From Methylopila jiangsuensis (GTDB taxonomy: Bacteria; Pseudomonadota; Alphaproteobacteria; Rhizobiales; Methylopilaceae): a stretch of 64,000 bases of DNA. Where the stretch lies: NCBI RefSeq assembly GCF_027922305.1, contig NZ_BSFK01000003.1, positions 1 through 64,000 on the forward strand, given 5' to 3'. The translations under genes and the position numbers were made by a program. Of the stretch, positions 51,009 to 59,140 are shown one piece after another (the stretch's first letter is position 1; every line of letters starts with the position of its first letter). Below the pieces are notes generated by a model. It did no database searches, was not told the DNA's origin, and saw nothing but the letters and a program-made list of their open reading frames with translations.

Positions 51009-51296
51009 ATGACTGCTGTGGAGACGATAGGCGACGCGCTGAGCGCCGGATGGCGGGTTCGGGCGCGGTGCGTTGGCGGGCTCGTGGACTACAAGACGAG
51101 CACCCGGAAGTGCGACATCTTCGAGGAACTCAGCCTGCGCGACCTTGCGTGGACGCGCGGATTATCGTGCTCTCTCAGCAACTTAGAGTCACGGCTCAAG
51201 TGCCCGCGCTGCGGCAACAGGCGGATATCGCTGGTCTTCGAGCCGCCGGCGCCCCCGCAGGCCAACGCCGTCCGGACGCCGGTCTTCGGAAGATAA
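51009..51296 (+). CDS. Small zinc-ribbon protein
   Basis: A 95-residue protein with a single CPRCG knuckle near residue 65 (RLKCPRCGNRRISLVFEPP), preceded by RGLSCSLSNLESRLKC, so two cysteines upstream may complete a zinc site (C....C..C). Proteins with this CPRCG..R..V.F.PP ending are frequent small accessory proteins in alphaproteobacteria. Function unknown, possibly nucleic-acid binding. Confidence 0.6.
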   Translation: MTAVETIGDALSAGWRVRARCVGGLVDYKTSTRKCDIFEELSLRDLAWTRGLSCSLSNLESRLKCPRCGNRRISLVFEPPAPPQANAVRTPVFGR

Positions 51297-51301
51297 GCGA
51301 C

Positions 51302-51330
51302 CTTATTTTCCAGTTCGTGACATCGATGGG
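51302..51330. repeat. TTATTTTCC..GACATCGAT motif, copy A
   Basis: A 29-base stretch (begins CTTATTTTCCAGTTCG, ends GACATCGATGGG) that matches 56571-56599 with only a few differences. It lies directly after the zinc-ribbon gene. A weaker version is at 34756-34772. Confidence 0.6.
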
Positions 51331-51339
51331 GTGGGCTGA

Positions 51340-51386
51340 ATATGTTCTAGATCACATAATGACTGGTTATGTGATCTAGAACATAT
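51340..51386. repeat. Perfect 20-base inverted repeat
   Basis: Arms 51340-51359 (ATATGTTCTAGATCACATAA) and 51367-51386 (exact inverted copy) with a 7-base loop. It is AT-rich and without a T run, in the convergent gap between the zinc-ribbon gene and the first metallophosphoesterase gene (51297-51552). It could be a binding site, a processing site or a terminator. Confidence 0.75.
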
Positions 51387-51443
51387 CGGCGGCTGAAATA
51401 GGAAAATATCAAAAAGTGCTATTATCTAGGGTCAGGGCAGAAA

Positions 51444-51539
51444 TGTTGTAACAACAGGTTTGGTTGTTATCGCAGGTTATTAACGTCCGCTAACCATATG
51501 ACGCACCAACACTGTTGTAACAACAAGGTTGGTTGTTAT
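51444..51539. repeat. Pair of 27-base direct repeats built on TGTTGTAACAACA
   Basis: Copies at 51444-51470 and 51513-51539 share 25 of 27 bases; each starts with the near-palindrome TGTTGTAACAACA and ends GGTTGTTAT. They lie 69 bases apart in the same convergent gap as the 20-base inverted repeat. No gene was seen here. Confidence 0.75.
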
Positions 51540-51552
51540 GGGGGATGTAGGA

Positions 51553-52383
51553 TCAGCGTCCAAGCTCGACGGCGAAGCCGGGGTCATGGTCCGGGTTCTC
51601 GACTTCGACCCACTCGCGCTTGGTGCCCTTTTCCTTCGTGACCACGTAGCCCCTGGGATTCGCGACGATCCGGGTCTCACCGATCCGGTAATCCTGCTGC
51701 CGATGGACATGCCCGTGCACCCAGAGGGACGGGCGGTGGCGCTCAATAAAATCGCTTAGATCTGAGGCGTAGGAGCCATCGAGGGGCTCCGTCGACCGGC
51801 CCTCGAGCAGCGATCTCGGGTGCGGAGCGTGATGCGTCACGACCACCGTCGGGCCGTCGAAGGGCGTCTCCAGGATCTCGCCGAGGCGCTCGAGATGCCG
51901 GCGGTGGGTCGCGAGATGGTCTGACGTCCGCCACTTGGTGTAGCCGCCTGATTTGATCTTGATGACCTTGTGGTCGGTCATGTGCGCGGCTGCGGCAGCG
52001 CGCGATCGCTTCGCATCGCCGAAGACCTCGTAGTCCGACCAGAGCGTGGCGCCGACGAAGCGCACGCCGCCGATCACCACGGCCTCACCATCGATCAGCA
52101 GGTGGATGCCGAGCTGCGCCGCGAGCGCCCGGGCTTTCGGCTCGTCTCCGTCGATCGTGCAGGTGTGGTCACCCCAAGTCCTGTTGGCATACCAGTCGTG
52201 ATTCCCGGGCACGTAGATCAGCTCCATGCCGCGCTGCCGGACCTGCTCCGCCATCCATGGCAAGCCATGATCAAGCCGAGAGCACGTGTCGCCGGCGACG
52301 ATCACCACCCGGCAGTCGGGCGCGACCGCTGGCGTGTAGGGGTGCACGTCCATGTGCAGGTCGCTGAGGATGCCGATCTTCAT
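51553..52383 (-). CDS. Metallophosphoesterase 1
   Basis: A 276-residue calcineurin-like phosphoesterase with all metal-site motifs: SDLHMD (D8, H10), VVIVAGDTCSRL, VPGNHDW, VVVTHHAPHP and LWVHGHVH. Such enzymes hydrolyse phosphodiesters or phosphomonoesters, including nucleotides and nucleic acids. It is a paralogue of the next gene upstream in the operon (52535-53350), from which it is separated by a 150-base gap. Start 52383. The substrate is unknown. Confidence 0.88.
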   Translation of the reverse strand: MKIGILSDLHMDVHPYTPAVAPDCRVVIVAGDTCSRLDHGLPWMAEQVRQRGMELIYVPGNHDWYANRTWGDHTCTIDGDEPKARALAAQLGIHLLIDGEAVVIGGVRFVGATLWSDYEVFGDAKRSRAAAAAHMTDHKVIKIKSGGYTKWRTSDHLATHRRHLERLGEILETPFDGPTVVVTHHAPHPRSLLEGRSTEPLDGSYASDLSDFIERHRPSLWVHGHVHRQQDYRIGETRIVANPRGYVVTKEKGTKREWVEVENPDHDPGFAVELGR

Positions 52384-52534
52384 GACCGAGATGGAACGCC
52401 ATGATCCAGCAAGCGACAAACGGCAAGACTTTTCATTAGCCGGCGAAAGTCATTTAGATGCGTTCACGCGTTTTCGATGAAGCGCCGGCAACTCATGGTG
52501 TCACAGTCAATCGGAAAATCTGCGACACGCTGAC

Positions 52535-53350
52535 TCACACTTCGACCACGAGAGCCGGATCGAACGACGGATTCTCGTCGCCGCTGTAGCCGCGCGCATT
52601 GCAGATCACGCGGGTCGGCCGGCCATCGAGAGGATGGAGCTCGTAGTCGAAGCTCGCGTGCGTGTGCCCGTGGATCCAGAGCGCCGGCTGTCCGCGATCG
52701 ATCAGCGAGCTCAGGTCCGACACGAATGCCGGCGTCAGCGTGTCCTCGCGCCAGCGCTCCGCAACCGACATCGGATGCGGCGCGTGATGGGTGACGACGA
52801 CCGTCGAACCAGCGTGCGGCGCGCGTAGCTGGGCGTCGAGCCATGAGACCGAAGCCTCGTGGAGCGCGAGCGCGTCCCGAGGCTCGAAATGGCGCACGAC
52901 GAAGCCTGGGCCGTCAGGGTCCACCCAGATCTGCCGGTGATCGGAAAAACGCGCCGCCGCCGTCCGCATCGCATCGTGCTGCCGGGCGCGCTCGCCGTGA
53001 GCCTGGAGCATGTAGTCGGTCCACAGCGTGCAGCCGAGGAAGCGAACGCCGCCGATCGCCGCCGCGCTGTCGTCGAGGAGGTGGAGGCCTGGGACGAGCG
53101 CTGCCTGGGCCCGGGCGACCCGGTGCCCCTGGATGATGTACTCGCCGTAGAACTCGTGATTGCCGAGCGCGTAGACGACCGGCATCCGGGGCGCGATGGT
53201 CGCCGCGAGCCAGCCGATCGCGTCCTCGACGCCCTCGCAGAGATCGCCGGCGACGACCGCGACATCAGCATCCGGGATCGCGAACGGCAGATGCCCGGCG
53301 CGCGCTTGGAGCGTCGAGAGGTGCAGGTCGGAGAGGATCCAGAGCCTCAC
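52535..53350 (-). CDS. Metallophosphoesterase 2
   Basis: A 271-residue paralogue of the gene at 51553 with the same motifs: LSDLHLS, VVAGDLCEG, YALGNHEFYGEY, VVVTHHAPHPMS and LWIHGHTH. GTG 53350 overlaps the stop codon of the gene upstream (GTGA, 53347-53350), which fixes the start. The GNHEF rather than GNHDW at the third motif distinguishes the pair. The 52384-52534 gap downstream holds nothing recognisable. Confidence 0.88.
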   Translation of the reverse strand: MRLWILSDLHLSTLQARAGHLPFAIPDADVAVVAGDLCEGVEDAIGWLAATIAPRMPVVYALGNHEFYGEYIIQGHRVARAQAALVPGLHLLDDSAAAIGGVRFLGCTLWTDYMLQAHGERARQHDAMRTAAARFSDHRQIWVDPDGPGFVVRHFEPRDALALHEASVSWLDAQLRAPHAGSTVVVTHHAPHPMSVAERWREDTLTPAFVSDLSSLIDRGQPALWIHGHTHASFDYELHPLDGRPTRVICNARGYSGDENPSFDPALVVEV

Positions 53351-53652
53351 GCAGACCCCTCTATCATCGCGACGCACGCCTCCCAGGTCTCGCGGGCGTA
53401 ATCGGCCGCCTGCGCGAGCGCCTCGTCCCAGCCGCCGACATCTCGGAGCACGGAGATCTGGTGAAACAGACCCCGTGCACGGTCATGCTCACCGGCGCAC
53501 TCGAGCTCGATGACAGCCCGCGCGATCTGCCTACAGCTGCGCGTGCGGATGATGGACGCCAACAGGGCGCGATCGACGAGGCCGCGTTTCGCTAGGTCGC
53601 CCAGCGCGATCGCGAGGGAGACCACCGCGGCGGAGTGCTCGACGGCCATCAC
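53347..53652 (-). CDS. Hypothetical helical protein of the AAA/MPE operon
   Basis: A 101-residue all-helical protein (AAVVSLAIALGDLAKRGLVD, RQIARAVIELECAGEHDRAR, WDEALAQAADYARETWEACV), reminiscent of a TPR-like helical bundle but without a clear repeat. It is coupled on both sides: GTGA with the AAA gene upstream (53649-53652) and GTGA with metallophosphoesterase 2 downstream. No family recognised. Confidence 0.55.
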   Translation of the reverse strand: MMAVEHSAAVVSLAIALGDLAKRGLVDRALLASIIRTRSCRQIARAVIELECAGEHDRARGLFHQISVLRDVGGWDEALAQAADYARETWEACVAMIEGSA

Positions 53653-55217
53653 GCGCGCCCCATCAGCCGGTCGCGGCCGTCGATCATGACCTCGAGCGCG
53701 CGGCGCAGTCTCCTCAAAGAGCCGCCGGGCCAGGCCGACTTCAGGATCTCAAGCTCGTCAGCCGCGAGGTCATCGATCCAGCGCTCATCGAGACCGCGGT
53801 CGGACGCGATCTCGTCGAGGATGCGGCGCGAGAGGTCGCCGACATGAGCCCAGGTCGGGTCCGGCACCTGCACGACACGCATCCTGTCCCGGAGCGGCGC
53901 CGGCACGTCCTCAAGCCGGTTTGCTGTCGCGATCCAGCAGACGTGGGACAGATCGCACTCGACCTCGAGCGCCAGGTCGCGATAGCGCGCCGCGGTGCCG
54001 CGCTCGAGAAAACCGAGCAGGCCGTCAGCGAGGCTGCCATTGCGCCGGTCGGTGTCGATCTTGTCGAGTTCGTCGAGGACGACCAGCGGGTTTGCCTTGG
54101 CGCACGAGCGCACGAGATCGAGCGCGACCGACGGCCGGGCGCTGTGCCACTGCGCGCTGGTGCCCATGCCCGAGCTGTCCGCGATGCCGCCGGCGTTATA
54201 GATGACGGCGGGCAAACCGATGGTCTCCGCCACGGCCCAGGCGAGCGAGGTCTTTCCGCAGCCGGGCGACCCGATCAGCAGCGTCGGTCGGATCCATGCC
54301 GCGGGGCTCGCGGGCAGGTCGCGCAGGAGCTTGCTGATCGCGGCGGCGGCGTGCGGGAAGCGTAGCTGAAGGGAGATCTGATGAGCGATCGGATCGCCTC
54401 GATCGATCAGCGGCAACGCCCTGCCGGCGATGGTCTCGAATGATCGCCAGATCTCTCGGCGAGCGCCGGTCGCATTCGCGGGCGCCGCCGGGACCACCAC
54501 CGCCACATGCTGAGGCCGGACGGCCGCGCGGATGACCTCGGCACGATCCTCGGCGAGCGCCATCATCGCGTCGGACAGCGCGTCATCGTCAGGGTGCGTG
54601 GGATCGAGCTCTTCCTCGATCGGTGCGTCGAGGATGTCCATCGCGCGATCGAGCTGATTGACCTGCGCCGCGAGCCGGTTGAGGGCGTTCTGACCCTCGC
54701 GGAGGACCTCGCCGGGGTGCTCGAAGCCCATGAAATACTTACGGCACATCAGCCCGTGTGCGAAGGCGCGATACTCGCCCTCGGTGTAAGAGCCGGCCGG
54801 CCTGACGATCAGATTATGGATGAGATCCTGGCGGCCGCCCTTGCCCAGCGCGCACAGGTAGAGCCGGCAGCGCCAGACGCCGTCGTCGAGCTGCCGCCCG
54901 AGATCGGGGTCGGTCGCGGACGTCTCGGCCTCGACCCGCTTGAGCTGCTCGATGGCGCTCACGAGCAAGCCGGGAGACGTCGAGATCGAGATGAGGTGGA
55001 TGACGTCGCGGAGCTCCCCATCCAGCATCTCGGGCTCAGCCAGAAGCGTCTTGGCCCAGGTCGTCATGTCGATGACGAGATTGCCGCTGCGGAAGGGGGA
55101 GCCGCGCAGGAGCTCGTCGAGCCGCGGGAGGCGGCCGTCGAGGATTTCGCGCTCAGCCCGGCGGCGAGCGGCAGCGTGCTGGATGGCCTCCTGGGGAGGG
55201 GTCTTTCGGGATGACAT
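53649..55217 (-). CDS. AAA+ ATPase with helical N-terminal domain
   Basis: A 522-residue protein. Residues 1-300 are mainly helical and unassigned; an AAA+ module follows with Walker A GSPGCGKT (316-323), Walker B VVLDELDKID (380-389), sensor 1 WIATANRLEDVP and arginine-finger region LRDRMRVV, in a layout close to Lon-type and ClpX-type ATPases but without a protease domain. ATG 55217 is chosen over an upstream arginine-rich extension. It is coupled to the gene downstream and probably remodels a protein or nucleoprotein substrate with the two phosphoesterases. Confidence 0.82.
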   Translation of the reverse strand: MSSRKTPPQEAIQHAAARRRAEREILDGRLPRLDELLRGSPFRSGNLVIDMTTWAKTLLAEPEMLDGELRDVIHLISISTSPGLLVSAIEQLKRVEAETSATDPDLGRQLDDGVWRCRLYLCALGKGGRQDLIHNLIVRPAGSYTEGEYRAFAHGLMCRKYFMGFEHPGEVLREGQNALNRLAAQVNQLDRAMDILDAPIEEELDPTHPDDDALSDAMMALAEDRAEVIRAAVRPQHVAVVVPAAPANATGARREIWRSFETIAGRALPLIDRGDPIAHQISLQLRFPHAAAAISKLLRDLPASPAAWIRPTLLIGSPGCGKTSLAWAVAETIGLPAVIYNAGGIADSSGMGTSAQWHSARPSVALDLVRSCAKANPLVVLDELDKIDTDRRNGSLADGLLGFLERGTAARYRDLALEVECDLSHVCWIATANRLEDVPAPLRDRMRVVQVPDPTWAHVGDLSRRILDEIASDRGLDERWIDDLAADELEILKSAWPGGSLRRLRRALEVMIDGRDRLMGRA

Positions 55218-55322
55218 GGAGCTCTCTCGCGATGGGCGTCGCGCTCGCCGCGATGGGCGGGAGCGCTGAGAGACATGTAACCGGAGGGGAGTCTCTGCGT
55301 CTACGATCAACCCGGCGTTGGG

Positions 55323-55637
55323 TTAATCGATCGTGCGATCGGTCACTGCGAGGTGGGCGTTGGCGAGCGCGGCGGAGATCAGCTCGTCATGGAGGCCGCG
55401 CTCACGCCACTCCGCGATCAGCCGTCCCAGGGCGCCGTCGGGATCGAGTTCGCGCTTCACCGCGACCGCAGCCTCGACCTTCTCGACGACACCGTCCGGA
55501 ACGCGGCTCTCGCCTTTAAGCCAGTAGGCGGCCCGGCGGGTTTGTCCGCCAGCGATAACCGCGAGACGCGTGGGACCTGCGGTCGCGCCGAAGGCCTCGG
55601 TCACGGCAGCGCGCAGGCGCTCGGTCAGGTCGTCCAT
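55323..55637 (-). CDS. Small helix-turn-helix protein
   Basis: A 104-residue protein containing LAVIAGGQTRRAAYWLKGES followed by RVPDGVVEKVEAAVAV, a Cro/C1-like or YdaS-like helix-turn-helix. The C-terminal half is helical (GRLIAEWRERGLHDELISAA). ATG 55637 follows a GGGGGC stretch; a longer frame is antisense-like. It may regulate its own operon. Confidence 0.6.
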   Translation of the reverse strand: MDDLTERLRAAVTEAFGATAGPTRLAVIAGGQTRRAAYWLKGESRVPDGVVEKVEAAVAVKRELDPDGALGRLIAEWRERGLHDELISAALANAHLAVTDRTID

Positions 55638-55696
55638 GCAAGTAGCCCCCGCGAGTCGATCGCGGGGGCTATCATAGCGGGCGGTGGTCGCCGCGG

Positions 55697-55855
55697 TCAC
55701 TGGCACGCGAGGAGGTCCTCCGCCATCAGACGGCTGAGCGCGTCATCTTCGTCATCATCGGGATCGGGCTGGTTGTCGGCGTCGATCTCAGCCCAGCGGC
55801 GCGCGACCTCGGCCTCCCACTCTTCACTTGATGCAAAGAGCCAGTCGCGGGTCAT
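55697..55855 (-). CDS. Very small acidic protein (52 residues)
   Basis: Starts MTRDWLFASSEEWEAEVARR and ends ALSRLMAEDLLACQ, with an acidic middle (DNQPDPDDDEDD). The ATG at 55855 overlaps the stop of the gene upstream (ATGA, 55852-55855), a strong sign that it is real despite its size. The acidic composition resembles DNA-mimic or antirestriction proteins, but this is speculation. Confidence 0.55.
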   Translation of the reverse strand: MTRDWLFASSEEWEAEVARRWAEIDADNQPDPDDDEDDALSRLMAEDLLACQ

Positions 55856-56037
55856 TCAGCATCACCGCAACCGAAAAGGCGTGCTGTGTGATCGTCGAGC
55901 CATCCACGCTTCTCATATTCATAGGAGATCGTGCCGCTCTCAAAAATTCTGACGACTTCGAAGCCTCCTTCGAGGTCGTTGATCTCTTCAAAGATCAATG
56001 GATCCTTCTTGTTCGGCTGGTCTTTGTCGCCGTCCAT
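55852..56037 (-). CDS. Small acidic protein (61 residues)
   Basis: MDGDKDQPNKKDPLIFEEIN is followed by GGFEVVRIFESGTISYEYEK, a likely beta hairpin. Start overlaps the upstream stop by one base (TGATG at 56037) and its stop overlaps the next gene by ATGA. No family recognised. Confidence 0.55.
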   Translation of the reverse strand: MDGDKDQPNKKDPLIFEEINDLEGGFEVVRIFESGTISYEYEKRGWLDDHTARLFGCGDAE

Positions 56038-56444
56038 CAGCGCGCCTCCGCCGCCTCGGCCAGGAACTGACTGATGACACGGTCAGCCTCGGCCTGCTCG
56101 CGGCGGTCGCGGTGCACGGCGGCGAGATACTCGATGCCAGTGAGAGCCGCCTCGGGCGACGGGCACTCGATGACGCCGTGCTCGATCGAGCCGCCGGCGG
56201 CGATGAGCGCGGCCTTGGCGGTGGCGACGTCGACCGGGCGGATCTGAGCGGCGTACGCGCACGCGGGGCGGGGCTCGCACCGACGGTGACCGGCCTCTTC
56301 GAGCCTGTAGAACAGCCCGATTTTGCCCGATCCCATCTCGTTTTTCGTCGCGGCATCGAGGGTCCGCGCGATCTTGCTGAGCCCATTCTGATCGACGTCA
56401 AGGTCGAACGCGAGCGGGTACGCCGTCGTATTGTTGGACTTCAT
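56037..56444 (-). CDS. First gene of the leftward AAA/MPE operon, hypothetical
   Basis: A 135-residue protein starting MKSNNTTAYPLAFDLDVDQN, with a helical C-terminal half (VATAKAALIAAGGSIEHGVI, then EQAEADRVISQFLAEAAEAR). AAGGAGGGCG precedes two possible ATGs, 56450 and 56444; the latter has the better spacing. It heads a leftward operon that extends to 51553. No family recognised. Confidence 0.6.
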   Translation of the reverse strand: MKSNNTTAYPLAFDLDVDQNGLSKIARTLDAATKNEMGSGKIGLFYRLEEAGHRRCEPRPACAYAAQIRPVDVATAKAALIAAGGSIEHGVIECPSPEAALTGIEYLAAVHRDRREQAEADRVISQFLAEAAEAR

Positions 56445-56553
56445 GGTCATCGCCCTCCTTGGCGAGCGGGTCGGCCGCGATGGGCAGCCCCCGATCCATT
56501 AAGCATATGCACGCGGATTTGCATGGCGCAATGGGCGTCGCGAAATAATCGTC

Positions 56554-56599
56554 ACCGGAAAATAACGGTGCTTATTTTCCGGTTCGAGACATCGATTGG
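56554..56599. promoter_or_regulatory. Dyad ACCGGAAAATAA..TTATTTTCCGGT and motif copy B
   Basis: Perfect 12-base arms 56554-56565 and 56572-56583 with a 6-base spacer. The right arm opens the 29-base stretch 56571-56599 shared with 51302-51330. Located in the divergent gap between the leftward operon (start 56444) and the GHKL gene (start 56819), so a control site for one or both. Confidence 0.65.
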
Positions 56600-56611
56600 A
56601 TGTAGTCTTTG

Positions 56612-56664
56612 CGCCAGTGCGACTGGCGAGAAAACCGACGTCCGATTAACGGGAGTTATCGGAC
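56612..56664. promoter_or_regulatory. Two further dyads before the GHKL gene
   Basis: CGCCAGT-GCG-ACTGGCG (56612-56628, perfect 7+3+7) and GTCCGAT..ATCGGAC (56640-56646 with 56658-56664, 11-base spacer). Both fall in the same divergent gap (56451-56818), upstream of the GHKL-nuclease gene. Likely operator sites; no gene lies in the gap. Confidence 0.5.
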
Positions 56665-56818
56665 ATGGCGCGAGAATGAGCTTGAGGTTCGGTCAGCATA
56701 AGCTTTGAGCTCGTGCTCGAGGCGGTCGTCGAGGACGGCTTGCCGATCCCGCTTCCCGCGTGGAAAGTTGCCCTCACAAGCACCGCCTGGCAGGCCCGGG
56801 CCACCCCGGAGCAAGGTT

Positions 56819-58837
56819 GTGACTTCACTGCGTCCGAACCTCGTCAAGCGGATCGCGCGTCTCCCTAAGCCTACCAACGTCGCTGACGCGCTGCAGCCGC
56901 TGTTCGAAGCCATCAGCAATGCGATTCATTCGACCCAGGCTCGCTTCCAGGAGGCCGTCGCCCGAGATGGACGGGTTCAGGTCACCATCAAAACCGACCG
57001 GAGAAAAGATAACGTCTCAGCCATCGTCGAAGACAACGGATTGGGCCTCGACGAAGACAACTGGGACGCGTTCATTACGACCGACACTGACAACAAAATT
57101 GCCATCGGCGGCAAAGGTGTCGGGCGACTTCTCTGGCTCGACTGCTTCCCAAACATACGCATCGACAGCGTCTACGCAGATGGAGATGGCTTCAAAAGGC
57201 GACAGTTTGAATTTGTATTGGAACTGAGCGATCAGATCAAAAATCTTAGCGTCGAAGACTTTCGAGATGCGCCGGGGCCGTACTTTTTGGCCGAGTTCAA
57301 GGGGCTGCGGAGCAATGGCTACCATGAGAAGTGGCCAGGCCGGGGCAGCTTCATTTTCCAGCATCTCACGTCCCATTTCCTACCGACGTTCATCGGTAAG
57401 CGCTGTCCTCAAATCACCGTCCACGTCGGAGACGAGAGCCGCGTATACCCTGGCGCGATCAATGAGATTGTTCATCGACGGGAAGACATTGAAAAGATCG
57501 AGTCAGAAGAATTTGGCGATCTGAAATTAACGATGATGGAATGCGATAAGGTTGCCAGCGCAGACCTTAAGGGGTCGCACTTTATACATTTTATTGCCCA
57601 CGATCGCACCGTGCATTCGCATAGCATCGACTCAAAACTTGGGCTTAAGTATTTTGGAGCCGATGAAAATTTAGTGTTTCATGCGATATTGACGGGTCCG
57701 TTTCTCGATAAGAACGTGAACCAGGAAAGGACGAAGTTCCAATTCGAAGACGCTGTCCTCGAGAGGATGGTCAACGACGTCTGTTGGGCTCACGTCGAGA
57801 AGTTTCTGGAAGGCCCGCTCGCTGCGCTGAAGGGCGAGCAAAGGGTCAAGATCGAGTCGATCACGGCGACGTATCCTTCGGTAGCCTTCGGCGATGTCGA
57901 GGAGCTGCAGCAGAAGGTCCCGTCTGGCGAACTGAAAGAGGATGCGCTCTACGGCCACCTCTCGCGAGAACGGTTCAGGCGTGATGAGCGGCAGGCCGAG
58001 AAAATCCGCTCCGTTCTCACCCGGTTAAAGAACGACGATATCGACCCTGAGATGTTTGCGTCCGCCATCAAGGACGCGGGCAAAGCGATAGAGGACGCCG
58101 AGCAAAAAAGTCTCGCGGAATACATCGTCCGCAGGAAGGTCGTTCTCGACTTCATCGAGCTCCTTTTGGATAAGGTCAGGGATCAGGGCGGAGACGCCTC
58201 CTACCAGCGCGAAGACATCCTGCATTCTTTCATCTGCCCGATGAGGGTCAGCACGATCACCGGTTCGGGCAAGAAGGTCGAGCCAGCCTCCTCCCACGAC
58301 CTTTGGATCGTCGACGAGCGGCTCACGTTCGCGCAGTATTTTAGCTCGGATGTTGATTTCGCCTCCCTGTCTGAAGCGGCGAGCAGCGAAGATCGGCCAG
58401 ACCTGCTGATCTTCGATTACGTCCACGGGCTTCGCCAGAAGAAGGACCCCTCGAAGGTCCTGCTGGTGGAATTCAAAAGACCCGGCCGCAAGGTCTACAG
58501 CGACGACGAGAACCCGCAATTGCAGGTCGAGCGGTATGTGCGCCGCTTGCAATCTGGCGAGCTCAGCGACGTTCGAGGTCGGCCCATCAAGCTCGATCAG
58601 AACACGATCTTCTACTGCTTCATCGTCGCCGACATCGTTGGGAAGATGGCCGATTGGACCTTCACATGGCAGCGCACTGCGGACGGGCGAGGCCGGGTCA
58701 TGAGGCCAAGCGACGGGTTCCGCGGCTCGATCGAGCTGATCGGGTGGGATGACCTTCTGAAAGACGCTCGCGAACGGAACCAAGCCTTCTTCGACAAGGC
58801 CGGGATCACGGGCCAGAGCTTTTTCAGCGCTGACTGA
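56819..58837 (+). CDS. GHKL ATPase fused to PD-(D/E)XK nuclease, putative defence protein
   Basis: A 672-residue single-gene candidate defence effector. The N-terminal GHKL (Hsp90/MutL/MORC-type) ATPase has the N-box FEAISNAIHS (Glu30, Asn34), G1 box VEDNGLGLDE (Asp72) and G2 box IGGKGVGRLL (97-103). A long helical middle region follows. The C-terminus carries a nuclease core: Asp528 in RPDLLIFD and Glu551/Lys553 in LLVEFKRPGRK. GTG 56819 has GGAGCAAGG upstream; an open extension of 38 codons before it reads as non-coding. ATP-driven clamp closure coupled to DNA cutting is inferred. Confidence 0.8.
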   Translation: MTSLRPNLVKRIARLPKPTNVADALQPLFEAISNAIHSTQARFQEAVARDGRVQVTIKTDRRKDNVSAIVEDNGLGLDEDNWDAFITTDTDNKIAIGGKGVGRLLWLDCFPNIRIDSVYADGDGFKRRQFEFVLELSDQIKNLSVEDFRDAPGPYFLAEFKGLRSNGYHEKWPGRGSFIFQHLTSHFLPTFIGKRCPQITVHVGDESRVYPGAINEIVHRREDIEKIESEEFGDLKLTMMECDKVASADLKGSHFIHFIAHDRTVHSHSIDSKLGLKYFGADENLVFHAILTGPFLDKNVNQERTKFQFEDAVLERMVNDVCWAHVEKFLEGPLAALKGEQRVKIESITATYPSVAFGDVEELQQKVPSGELKEDALYGHLSRERFRRDERQAEKIRSVLTRLKNDDIDPEMFASAIKDAGKAIEDAEQKSLAEYIVRRKVVLDFIELLLDKVRDQGGDASYQREDILHSFICPMRVSTITGSGKKVEPASSHDLWIVDERLTFAQYFSSDVDFASLSEAASSEDRPDLLIFDYVHGLRQKKDPSKVLLVEFKRPGRKVYSDDENPQLQVERYVRRLQSGELSDVRGRPIKLDQNTIFYCFIVADIVGKMADWTFTWQRTADGRGRVMRPSDGFRGSIELIGWDDLLKDARERNQAFFDKAGITGQSFFSAD

Positions 58838-58853
58838 CCGTCGGCCGAAGCCC

Positions 58854-58989
58854 GATCTGTTACAAAATTGTGCGCACGTTTGTAACAGATCGCTCGGCCA
58901 AGGCCCGTCGGCATCTGTCAGGATTTTGCAGCAGATCCCTGACAGATCGCGGCTGGCATCTGTCAGAAACTCGCCGCGACTTTCTGACA
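58854..58989. repeat. Array of three inverted repeats sharing CTGTCA-type arms
   Basis: Dyad 1: GATCTGTTACAAA (58854-58866) with its complement at 58879-58891. Dyad 2: ATCTGTCAGG (58913-58922) with 58938-58947. Dyad 3: TGTCAGAAA (58961-58969) with 58981-58989. GGCATCTGTCAG is directly repeated 45 bases apart. The array fills the convergent gap 58838-59140 between the GHKL gene and the arsenic operon; the rest of the gap holds nothing recognised. Confidence 0.75.
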
Positions 58990-59140
58990 AAACGACTGAG
59001 CCGAAACCGGATACTACGGCAGATTATCTGGGCCACCCTACCGCCGCTCCTGACCCTTAACCGTCATTCTGGAAGTCTGGTTTTCGACAGTTCGTGATCC
59101 ATTCACCGCTGCTGCCGCACCTCAGCACAGCACCTGCCGA

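Noticed and set aside
58854-58989. CRISPR array
   Set aside because: The repeats are dyads with different arms, not identical direct repeats with unique spacers, and no cas genes are present.
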